Shown here: one piece after another, positions 25,099 through 32,333 of the stretch
Numbering within the stretch: the stretch's first letter is position 1
Layout: each line of letters starts with the position of its first letter
Assembly (NCBI GenBank): GCA_021787365.1
Contig: JAJYMB010000130.1
Coordinates: 1-64,000 of the forward strand
Length of the DNA stretch: 64,000 nucleotides
Direction of reading: 5' to 3'
DNA from: Actinomycetes bacterium
GTDB taxonomy: Bacteria > Actinomycetota > Acidimicrobiia > Acidimicrobiales > Palsa-688
The notes under the pieces: model-generated
Databases searched by the model: none
What the model was told of the DNA's origin: nothing
The model's input: the letters and a program-made list of their open reading frames with translations, nothing else
Translations under genes and position numbers: made by a program

Positions 25099-26454
25099 TC
25101 ACAGCCCGGTCGAGCTGCTGAGGGCCGCCTTTAGCTGGCTCGCCATCGCGTTTGCAGCCGCGCTCGGGCTCTTCGACCCTGCGATCGCAGAGTTGAAGTT
25201 GCTGTAGATCGCCTGTGAGATCCTCGGGTAGTTGGGGTTTTGTGCCGGCCTCGGGACCAGCTTGGTCTTCGAGAGCACAGCGAAGGGCGGGTTGAGCGCC
25301 TTGATCTTAGGGTTGGCCCTGACTGCGGCGTTGGTCGGTATCTCGGAGAACGGCGGGCGAGCCTCGATCGTCTGGGCTTCGGTGCCCGTGATGAACTTTA
25401 TGAAGGTGAGGTCTGCCTTTATGTTCCTCGAGTGGGGGTTGATGTAAAGGTTCCAACCCCCGATGTTGGAGTAGCCCGGGTAGGGCTGGCCGGCGAAGGT
25501 GGGCAGTGGTGCCACACCGACCTTGCCGGCCGACTTCATGCCCTTGGTGTTGGCGACGCTCCACGCGTAGTCCCAGTTGCGAAGGAACGCCGCTTCGCCG
25601 TTTTGGAACGCGGCCATGGCTTGGGGCTCCTCGAAAGTGCTGACCGCTGCCGGCGACGCGCCAGAGGTGACAAGGCTGCGCACGAAGCTCAAGACCTTGG
25701 TGACCTTTCCGACGTTCAGCACCGACTTGGTGTCGGTCGAGTTGAGCACCTGCCCGCCTGTGTCGGCGTAGTACTCCATGAAGTCGCAGGTGCCGCCTTC
25801 ATAGGACTGGCCTTCGAAGACGAAGCCGTACTTCACTTTGTGCTGCTTGACGAGGGTTGCCGCTTCGGACCGGAGCTGCTCCCAGGTCTTCGGCACGGAC
25901 ATGTGGTCGGCCGCGAGGAGGTCCTTTCTGTAATAGAGGAAGCCCTGGTCCTGGAAGAACGGCGCCCCGTAGACCTGCCCCTTGTAGCTCGCCCCGGCGA
26001 CCAGGCCGGAGGCGAAGCGGTTGAAGAAGCTCTTCGGGAGGTACTTGGACAACGGCAGCGCCAGGGCGTGAGCGCCGAACTGGCCAGGCCAGATCACGTC
26101 GCCCATGAACACGTCGGGGGTCTTGGCACCACCCGAGATCGTCGTAACGAGGTCGGCGCGGTTGGTGTCGGTGTTGGTGGGGGCTGTCTCCAGCTTCACG
26201 TGGATGTTGGGGTTTTGTTTTGCGAAGGCGTTGATGAGCGTTTGGCGCAGGTCGGGCCCGCTCGTCGAGATCGGGCTCGCCCACCACGTGATCGTCGTGA
26301 TGCTGGGAGCGTGGCGGGTGGCGGCCATGGCGCTCGGTGCTGCCACGACGCCGGCAATGGTCAGGGCGGCAGCGAGGGTGCCGACGGCTCCGCCGGCCTT
26401 CACGCGGCGCGGGCGTGCGTGGGCTGCCCGGCCCTCCTGGATTGTCCTCTTCAT
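25099..26454 (-). CDS. Sugar ABC transporter substrate-binding protein (family 1)
   Basis: A 451-residue MalE-like extracellular solute-binding protein. The signal sequence is long (about 43 residues, Arg-rich start, core VGTLAAALTIAGVVAAPSAMAA) with an AMA-type cleavage site and no lipobox cysteine. The mature start TTITWWASPIS and the motif APFFQDQGFLYYRKDLL are typical of the family. The ATG at 26454 overlaps the LacI stop (ATGA) and has GGAG upstream. The ligand is unknown. Confidence 0.92.
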   Translation of the reverse strand: MKRTIQEGRAAHARPRRVKAGGAVGTLAAALTIAGVVAAPSAMAATRHAPSITTITWWASPISTSGPDLRQTLINAFAKQNPNIHVKLETAPTNTDTNRADLVTTISGGAKTPDVFMGDVIWPGQFGAHALALPLSKYLPKSFFNRFASGLVAGASYKGQVYGAPFFQDQGFLYYRKDLLAADHMSVPKTWEQLRSEAATLVKQHKVKYGFVFEGQSYEGGTCDFMEYYADTGGQVLNSTDTKSVLNVGKVTKVLSFVRSLVTSGASPAAVSTFEEPQAMAAFQNGEAAFLRNWDYAWSVANTKGMKSAGKVGVAPLPTFAGQPYPGYSNIGGWNLYINPHSRNIKADLTFIKFITGTEAQTIEARPPFSEIPTNAAVRANPKIKALNPPFAVLSKTKLVPRPAQNPNYPRISQAIYSNFNSAIAGSKSPSAAANAMASQLKAALSSSTGL

Positions 26455-27662
26455 TGCTGTGTTTCTCCTTTCTTTTTCTTTATTGTTGCGAGCCGCTCGT
26501 GCCCGTCTGGGCGTGGTCCGGGCGGTCTCTCTAGGGGGTCATGGCCATTGGCGAGTGCCGGCCGGCGGAGCCGCGCCGCGCTCAGGGCGGCACCGGCAGT
26601 CCCGGTGGCCCGGAGGGTGCGAGACTTGTGCGCGTTGTGCGCGTTGTGCGCCTTGTTGCGAGGCGCGGCCGTGGTGGCGCGAATTACGAGTCGTGTGGAG
26701 GCGCCGAGGCGGGCCGGCTTGGTGCCGTTGGCTTGGGCTCGTCGCACCAGGTGGTCGGCTATGACGCGGCCCTGCTCGGCCACGTCCTGGGCGACGGTGG
26801 TCAAGCCGAAATAAGAGGCCATCGGGTGGTCGTCGAAGCCGACCACGGACACGTCGTCGGGCACTCGCAGGCCGACCCTGTCCAGCACCCGCAGGGCTCC
26901 AAAAGCCATTTCGTCGCACTCGGCAAAAATGGCGGTGGGCAACTCGGCGCGCCCCAGCAACTGGACGGTCGCTTCTTCACCCCCCTCTACCGTGAAAGCA
27001 CCTTGCGCCTCGAGTTCGGGACCGGTGGGGAGGCCCGCCGCCCCGAGGGCGGCCAGGTAGCCGGCATGGCGCTGCGGGGGGACGGTGAAGTGCATGGGCT
27101 CTCGGGGGTCGCCGGCGATAAGGGCGATGCGCTCGTGGCCGAGGTTGATGAGGTGCTGGACGGCGGTACGCGCACTGGCCACGTCGTCTATGCAGACGCT
27201 CGAGAAGCCTTCGACCAGGGTCCCCACCATGCACACCGGCACGTCGAGGGAGCGGAGGGCAGAAACCTCTGGTTCGGTGAGGGCCAAGGTGGCGATCAGC
27301 ACTCCATCGACCCGTTTGCGCAAGATGCCCGAAGAGAAGTACCTCTTGCGCATCTCGAGGTCGCCTATGTGGTAGAGCAGGAGGTCGAGGCCTGCTTGCC
27401 TTATCACCGCCTCGGCGCCTCCCAGGAGCTCGGCGAAAAACCACCTGGTCAGATAGGGCATCACTACGGCGATCGTGCCTGTCCGCCCGGTGGCCAGGCG
27501 GTAGGCCGCCGGCGACACCGTGTAACCGAGCTGGTCGGCTGCGGCCCGGATCCTTTCGGTGGTACCTGCAGATACACCGCCCATGCCCCGAAGCGAGCGC
27601 GACACGCTCGACGGCGAGACACCAGCCAAGCCGGCAACGTCCTTTATGGTCGTTTTGCTCAT
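26451..27662 (-). CDS. LacI-family transcriptional regulator with long C-terminal tail
   Basis: A 403-residue regulator. Helix-turn-helix TIKDVAGLAGVSPSSVSRSLRG at the start (two parts around the valine), then a PBP1-type effector domain to about residue 335. Beyond this normal end there are about 70 extra residues with an AHNAHNAH repeat, many Arg/Pro and a KKKK run, encoded up to the binding-protein start. The TGA overlaps that ATG by 4 nt. ATG 27662 fits the family N-terminus. It probably represses its own operon through the palindromes at 27724-27806. The tail may be dispensable read-in sequence kept for translational coupling. Confidence 0.9.
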   Translation of the reverse strand: MSKTTIKDVAGLAGVSPSSVSRSLRGMGGVSAGTTERIRAAADQLGYTVSPAAYRLATGRTGTIAVVMPYLTRWFFAELLGGAEAVIRQAGLDLLLYHIGDLEMRKRYFSSGILRKRVDGVLIATLALTEPEVSALRSLDVPVCMVGTLVEGFSSVCIDDVASARTAVQHLINLGHERIALIAGDPREPMHFTVPPQRHAGYLAALGAAGLPTGPELEAQGAFTVEGGEEATVQLLGRAELPTAIFAECDEMAFGALRVLDRVGLRVPDDVSVVGFDDHPMASYFGLTTVAQDVAEQGRVIADHLVRRAQANGTKPARLGASTRLVIRATTAAPRNKAHNAHNAHKSRTLRATGTAGAALSAARLRRPALANGHDPLERPPGPRPDGHERLATIKKKKGETQQ

Positions 27663-27723
27663 CCCCCTGCCCCTGCCGGCTCGGCGGCCGGCGAGGCGGA
27701 TAGTAGCCCCGCGCCTCGGGCAA

Positions 27724-27737
27724 CGCAAGCGGTTGCG
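27724..27737. promoter_or_regulatory. LacI-type operator candidate 1
   Basis: CGCAAGCGGTTGCG is an imperfect palindrome (13 of 14 positions if the central pair is allowed) with the central CG typical of LacI-family sites. It lies 62 bp upstream of the first LacI gene. Confidence 0.5.
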
Positions 27738-27790
27738 CTCAACGGCCCTCGCTATCGCCGGCGCCAGACAAGTCCTCCACTATTGCCACT

Positions 27791-27806
27791 ACCCAAACGG
27801 TTGGGT
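27791..27806. promoter_or_regulatory. LacI-type operator candidate 2
   Basis: ACCCAA-ACGG-TTGGGT has perfect 6-bp arms and an AACGGTT centre like many LacI-family operators. It lies 129 bp upstream of the LacI gene, 68 bp centre-to-centre from candidate 1, and 5 bp beyond the DUF4032 stop. Confidence 0.5.
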
Positions 27807-27810
27807 TCAC

Positions 27811-29322
27811 TCACCTCCCATTAGCGACGTTACCTCCTCCCCGCCCTAATGGCTCGTCAACCCGAGGGCGTGTCGCTTCGGTGGTTGTTGCCTGGCCGCC
27901 ATCGCCAGCCCGGTCAGGATCCCTCGGTTGGGGTACAACGCTGGCAGCCTCGCCGCTCGCTACCGCCGGCACTCCGGGGGTGTCGGTCGTTACCGCCGGC
28001 ACCTCGCCGGTGCGGGCCCTTACCGCCGGCACCTCGCCTGTGCCGAGCCCAAGCCGCCATTCCCCGGTGTCCTCACCGAAGCGGGGAGTGGGTGCCTCCG
28101 CCGGCACCGTGAGCAGCTGCTCTGGGACGGACGGTAGTACATGTGCGAAATAGTCGCGCGCCGCCGCCGTTGTTCCCACATCGCGACCTGCCGCTTCCGA
28201 GAGGAACCAGCGGTGCTCGAGTACCTCGTGGAAGATTTCCGCCGGCGGCAGGCGGGTCGCAAGCTCTGGGGGCATGAGCCTCATGACCTTGTCGTAGACT
28301 TCGTGCAGCCACCGGCTTGCGGCGACCATCATGGGGATCCGTTTGCCCGTCTCTTTCTCGAGGTGGCCCCGGAAGCCGGCGATGTCGTTCAAGAGGCGGC
28401 GAGCCTGGTTTTCCTGTGCGTCGAGGCCCGTCAGGGTCCGCAGGGTGAGCCGGTCGTGGCCAGGTTCGGCCACCCGGGTGCGGATGTGTAAGCGGTAACC
28501 CCCGTCAGCGCTCACGAGCTCGACCTCGTCGGCATCGAAGCCGAGCTCGTTGAGCTTGCGAAGGCGCTCGGAGATCTTGTAGCGCTGCTCTTCGGGCCGG
28601 ATCACGACGTCCTCCGACAAGGTGGACCACAAGCGGCGGTAGCGCTTCGGGATCTCCTCGGCGAGGTCCAGCGGTTCCACGTCGGGCGGGAGCAGTCCGG
28701 CGGCCTGCAGGTCGAGGAGCTCGCCACCGACCCTTTCGAAGGCTACTTCGACGTCGTATTCACGCTGGCCGTTGCTGAGCGGCGAGTGCAGCTCGGTCGT
28801 CTCTGCGTCCACGAAGATGGCCTGGAAGGCGCCCGCATCGAGACGGAAGAGCGTGTTGGACAGCGAGCAGTCACCCCAGAAGAACCCGGCCAGGTGCAAC
28901 CGGACCAAGAGCTCGACGAGCGCGTCGAGGAGCCGGTCGGTAGGACGGGGCCGGTGCGGGTCGGAGTACAGGGCCCGGTACGTGGTCGAGTACTCGAGGT
29001 AGTGAGTGCAAAGGACGGCGTCGAGCTGCACAGCTTCGTAGGCGCCCCGGTCGACCACGATCCCGAGCGGCTCGACGGCAGGTATGCCGAGCTCGCTCAG
29101 CTTGCGGAGCATCGTGTACTCCCGGCGGGCGAGGACCTCATGCATCTCCTTCAGGGCATAGAGGCGCGCGCCGTCGGCGACGAAACGCACCACATGCCTG
29201 GAGGTACCCCGGTGGCGGATCTCCACCAGCCGCTCGTCCTGCCACTCCTCGAGCGGCAGGTGCCACGGGAGCGTGAGCAGGCCCGAGGCGATGTCCGCCG
29301 GCGGCCGGAAGACGTACCTCAT
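27811..29322 (-). CDS. DUF4032 protein with kinase-like (WaaP/Kdo kinase-like) fold
   Basis: A 503-residue cytoplasmic protein. Residues 1-190 resemble lipopolysaccharide-kinase/aminoglycoside-kinase folds: LKEMHEVLARREYTML (Lys and Glu of the N lobe), LHLAGFFWGDCSLSNTLF (catalytic-loop-like, Asp and Asn) and IFVDAETTEL (metal-binding Asp). A DUF4032 region follows (about 190-415). The last 80 residues are low complexity with a GEVPAV repeat. The substrate is unknown; such proteins are common in Actinomycetota. ATG 29322 is used; longer versions translate tandem repeats upstream. Confidence 0.8.
   Translation of the reverse strand: MRYVFRPPADIASGLLTLPWHLPLEEWQDERLVEIRHRGTSRHVVRFVADGARLYALKEMHEVLARREYTMLRKLSELGIPAVEPLGIVVDRGAYEAVQLDAVLCTHYLEYSTTYRALYSDPHRPRPTDRLLDALVELLVRLHLAGFFWGDCSLSNTLFRLDAGAFQAIFVDAETTELHSPLSNGQREYDVEVAFERVGGELLDLQAAGLLPPDVEPLDLAEEIPKRYRRLWSTLSEDVVIRPEEQRYKISERLRKLNELGFDADEVELVSADGGYRLHIRTRVAEPGHDRLTLRTLTGLDAQENQARRLLNDIAGFRGHLEKETGKRIPMMVAASRWLHEVYDKVMRLMPPELATRLPPAEIFHEVLEHRWFLSEAAGRDVGTTAAARDYFAHVLPSVPEQLLTVPAEAPTPRFGEDTGEWRLGLGTGEVPAVRARTGEVPAVTTDTPGVPAVASGEAASVVPQPRDPDRAGDGGQATTTEATRPRVDEPLGRGGGNVANGR
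27961..28050. repeat. 30-bp tandem repeat, 3 copies, in DUF4032 gene
   Basis: Units start at 27961, 27991 and 28021, each beginning TACCGCCGGCAC. On the minus strand they encode decapeptides ending GVPAV or EVPAV in the disordered tail of the DUF4032 protein. Confidence 0.85.
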
Positions 29323-29383
29323 AGGGTTACGGTCTAGTACGCAGGGAGCACTTGCCGAGCGATTGGCTCTCGGGCACGGCCGC

Positions 29384-29435
29384 GTCGGCCTCGGCCACGT
29401 CGGCCTCGGCCGCGTCGGCCTCGGCCACGTCGGCC
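29384..29435. repeat. 15-bp tandem repeat, about 3.5 copies
   Basis: GTCGGCCTCGGCCAC and a GC variant alternate from 29384. The array fills the divergent region between the DUF4032 gene and the small membrane-protein gene. Confidence 0.85.
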
Positions 29436-29474
29436 CCGCCTTCGGCTGGCCTTGGCTCGGTAGGCTCGGGCGCC

Positions 29475-29783
29475 ATGGCAAAGCTCCCTTCCTGGCTGCC
29501 GACCTCCGCCCTCGCCGCCGCCGGCCTGGCCGGTGGGTTCGCGGTTGCGAACAAGACCCACAAACGGCCTCTCGGAGGTGCCGTGTGGCTGGCCGCCGGC
29601 GCCTTGTGCTTCCCGAAGTGGCTTCGCACCGGGGCCCTGCCCGCCGGCGTGCTGTCGGCGTCTTATGCCGGCGCCCTTGGGTGTTCCCACCCGCTGGCGA
29701 AGAAGGTGGGAGCCTGGCCGGCGGTCGCCCTCGTGAGCGCCGGAATGGCCGCCCTGGCGTGGGCGCTGGCCGACCGGCGGTAG
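29475..29783 (+). CDS. Small membrane protein of unknown function
   Basis: A 102-residue protein with three to four hydrophobic segments (ALAAAGLAGGFAVAN, LGGAVWLAAGALCF, AVALVSAGMAALAWALA) and a basic loop (KTHKRP). No family recognised. ATG 29475 is chosen over a longer in-frame start that would translate tandem repeats; TAGGCT at 29461-29466 lies 8 nt upstream, consistent with a leaderless mRNA. Its stop is 1 nt from that of the convergent ROK gene. Confidence 0.7.
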   Translation: MAKLPSWLPTSALAAAGLAGGFAVANKTHKRPLGGAVWLAAGALCFPKWLRTGALPAGVLSASYAGALGCSHPLAKKVGAWPAVALVSAGMAALAWALADRR

Positions 29784-29784
29784 G

Positions 29785-31152
29785 TCAGCTCCGGTCCAGG
29801 ATGCGCTGCCAGGCCCGTTCGAGGCCGAGGACGAGCGAGCCGTCGACGACGGCCTCGTGGCCGAGGGCTGAGACCCGCACGTCGGGCAGGAACGGCACCA
29901 AGTGGGCGAGTTGGGCAGCCACGGCTTCGGCGAAGCCAGGAGCTTGGCCTATGCCACCGCCAAGGACCACCAACTCCGGGTCGACGACGGCGACGACCGA
30001 AGACACAGCTCGTGCGATGAGCCATGCCTCGCGCTCGACGACTGCAGTGGCCGCCTTGGCGCCGCGAGCAGCTGCAGCGAAGACCTCGCGCGCCGACGCC
30101 GACGGGCGCATCCCTTGGCTCTTGGCGGCCTTCACGACGGCCGAGGCGGACGCGGCGGCTTCGAGCAGCCCGTGCCGGCGGGCCTCGGTGGACGTGACCT
30201 CGACGTCGCCAATCGGTAGGTAGGCAATCTCGCCGGCAGCCCCGTGGGCGCCCCGGTGCAACCGGCCGTCGATCACGAGCCCCATGCCGATGCCCGTACC
30301 GACCGAGACAAAGCAGAAACTCGCCACTTTGCGCCCATGGCCCATGTCGCGTTCAGCGAGGGCCGCCAGGTCGATGTCATTTTCGACGATGGTGGTGGGG
30401 CCAAGGGAGCGCTCGAGGTCCACGAGGATCTTGGGGTTTTCCCAACCGGGGACGTTAGCCGCCATGGTCAGGGCCCCACGGGCACGGTCGTACACGCCGG
30501 GGCTGCCGATCACGACCTGGGTCACCCGGCTGCGGGTCACGCCGGCGGCGGAGGCGAGCTCGTCGGCGAGCGCGATCAGTTCGGCAACCCGCACCTTCGC
30601 ACTGGCGGCGTGGGCTGGGCGGGAGAGCCGGGCCAATACCGTGCCGCCTACGTCTGCCAAGGCACCCCGCAAGTACTCGCGACCCACGTCGAGGCCGAGC
30701 ACATAACCGGCGTCGGGCCTTACCTCGTAGAGGACTGCCGCCGGGCCGCGGGACCCGGTCCGCAGTCCGGCCAACTCGAGGAGCCCATCCTGCTCCAGGT
30801 TGGCGAGCGCCAGGGCGACCGTGGGCTTGGACAGGCCTGACGCTCGGGCGAGCTCTGCCCTCGACACCGGCCCTACCGCCCTGATGTGCTCCAGTAGCAG
30901 CCTCTCATTGATGGCCCGCATGAGCTGTGGGCGCCCCACTTTGCCGGCGATTGCCCCGTTGCCCGCGCCGAGAGGCAGGCTGTCAGCGGGTTCGTGGTCC
31001 TCGCCGTTACCTCGGTGACCTGCCTCGCCGAACGTGGCGCGGCGGCCGGGCCTCCCTCGAAAGGCGGGGACTCGAGACGCGCCGGCGTCAACAGGCTCAA
31101 CTTGGCTCGTGGGTGGCAGGCCAGCTCTCGCGCCCTTAGCCATATCGGTCAC
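29785..31152 (-). CDS. ROK-family transcriptional repressor (NagC/XylR type)
   Basis: A 455-residue regulator: about 75 low-complexity residues, a winged helix (SRAELARASGLSKPTVALALANLEQDG in two parts) and a ROK sugar-binding domain (VLGLDVGREYLRGALAD; SVGTGIGMGLVIDG; GAHGAAGEIAYLP). The zinc-binding CxCGxxGC motif of ROK proteins is missing; the region reads STEARRHGLLEAAAS. The start is uncertain: GTG 31152 gives the longest version, but the conserved part begins near 30939. It is divergent from a ROK kinase and probably controls the beta-glucoside cluster. Confidence 0.85.
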   Translation of the reverse strand: MTDMAKGARAGLPPTSQVEPVDAGASRVPAFRGRPGRRATFGEAGHRGNGEDHEPADSLPLGAGNGAIAGKVGRPQLMRAINERLLLEHIRAVGPVSRAELARASGLSKPTVALALANLEQDGLLELAGLRTGSRGPAAVLYEVRPDAGYVLGLDVGREYLRGALADVGGTVLARLSRPAHAASAKVRVAELIALADELASAAGVTRSRVTQVVIGSPGVYDRARGALTMAANVPGWENPKILVDLERSLGPTTIVENDIDLAALAERDMGHGRKVASFCFVSVGTGIGMGLVIDGRLHRGAHGAAGEIAYLPIGDVEVTSTEARRHGLLEAAASASAVVKAAKSQGMRPSASAREVFAAAARGAKAATAVVEREAWLIARAVSSVVAVVDPELVVLGGGIGQAPGFAEAVAAQLAHLVPFLPDVRVSALGHEAVVDGSLVLGLERAWQRILDRS

Positions 31153-31218
31153 ACGACGTCGCGCTTTGTAGCCCCGTGAGCGTTCTGCCTGTCCGGCTGA
31201 CTTGCCAGCCCTGCATCG

Positions 31219-31241
31219 AATAGGATACCTTACTATCTATT
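31219..31241. promoter_or_regulatory. AT-rich near-palindrome in ROK divergent region
   Basis: AATAGGATA and TATCTATT face each other across 6 bp and pair if one base is skipped. It contains TANNNT boxes for the plus strand (TAGGAT 31221, TACTAT 31231). This is the only AT-rich patch between the repressor and the kinase, so it is the likely promoter/operator. Confidence 0.4.
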
Positions 31242-31283
31242 GCGCCCTCCAGGTGCTCGGGCACAACGTTCGGGAAGGTCGTG

Positions 31284-32252
31284 ATGAAGGAAGCCAGGGC
31301 CGTCCTCGGAATGGACATCGGCGGCACCAAGATCGCGCTCGCAGTCTGTGACCTGGACGGGCACTGCGTGGCACAAGAAGAGGTGGCCACGCGACCGGAG
31401 GAGGGTGGGCCGATGGTCTTGGCGCGCGCTATCTCGGCTGGGCGTGCCCTCCTCGCCGGGGTCGAGGGGGATTACCAGCTCGCCGCCATAGGCATTTCTA
31501 CGATCGGGGTGCCCCTCGATAGCGGCGTCGAACTGGCTCCGGCCATCCCGGGATGGGAAGGTGTCGCACTCGCTCGCTCTGTTGGTGCCGCCTTCGGCGT
31601 ACCCGTGAAGGCGGCTACCGACGTCAAGGCCGCGGCTGCGGCCGAAGCCCGCTCGGGTGCTCTCGCCGGGTCGGACCCGGCCATCTACCTCAACCTCGGG
31701 ACGGGGCTTGCCGCGGCGATCGTCGTAGGCGGTCGCGTGGTAGAAGGGGCTCACGGCGCCGCCGGGGAAATCGGCTACAACGTCATGGACGCCACGCATG
31801 TTGGGCTCGGGATAGGTGCTCGGCCAATGCTGGAGGACACCGTGAGCGGCATGGCCCTAGCAGTCAACGGCTCTCGCGCCTTTGGTTACACCGTGAACGC
31901 CGGCCAGGTTTTCGAAGCTGCCAAGGTCGATCCCGAGTTCGATGCTATGGTCGGCCACATGCTCGCCGTCCTCGGCCCGCACCTGGTCAACTTGACCATT
32001 GCGCTCGACCCGGCCCGGATTGCCGTCGGTGGCGGGATGGTGCGGTCATGGGGACGTCTTCAGGGGCCACTCGAGCGGGCGCTCAAATCCGACGTCCCGT
32101 ACCCCCCTGAGCTCGTGCTAGCCGCCTACCCGTTCAATGCCCCGCTCGTGGGCGCGCTTTTTCTTGCTACCGAGGCAGCGGGAGCGAGCTTAGCGAAGGG
32201 CCCAGTTCTCGCCCGTCACATGCCAAGACAGGAAAGACAGGATGCAAAATAG
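31284..32252 (+). CDS. ROK-family sugar kinase
   Basis: A 322-residue ATP-dependent kinase. The phosphate loop LGMDIGGTKIALAV, a catalytic aspartate in ATDVKAAAAAE and the sugar-binding EGAHGAAGEIG are present. The usual ROK zinc cysteines are absent. ROK members include glucokinases and the beta-glucoside kinase BglK; the GH4 gene downstream makes either possible. ATG 31284 has GGGAAGG at 31272-31278; GTG 31281 would be too close. First gene of a plus-strand series running to 40.8 kb. Confidence 0.87.
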   Translation: MKEARAVLGMDIGGTKIALAVCDLDGHCVAQEEVATRPEEGGPMVLARAISAGRALLAGVEGDYQLAAIGISTIGVPLDSGVELAPAIPGWEGVALARSVGAAFGVPVKAATDVKAAAAAEARSGALAGSDPAIYLNLGTGLAAAIVVGGRVVEGAHGAAGEIGYNVMDATHVGLGIGARPMLEDTVSGMALAVNGSRAFGYTVNAGQVFEAAKVDPEFDAMVGHMLAVLGPHLVNLTIALDPARIAVGGGMVRSWGRLQGPLERALKSDVPYPPELVLAAYPFNAPLVGALFLATEAAGASLAKGPVLARHMPRQERQDAK

Positions 32253-32333
32253 TGTTTCTCAGGGTTACTGTTTTCTGGCCCATGACCTACTCGATAGAGA
32301 CTCAAAGACAGAAAGAGAGAGGATAAACTAGAC

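Noticed and set aside
25240-26814. A 524-codon plus-strand frame
   Set aside because: It is antisense to the binding-protein and LacI genes, which carry clear domains.
29323-29481. N-terminal extension of the DUF4032 protein
   Set aside because: It is translated tandem repeat (PTRP/PTWP) and lies over the divergent gene's promoter.
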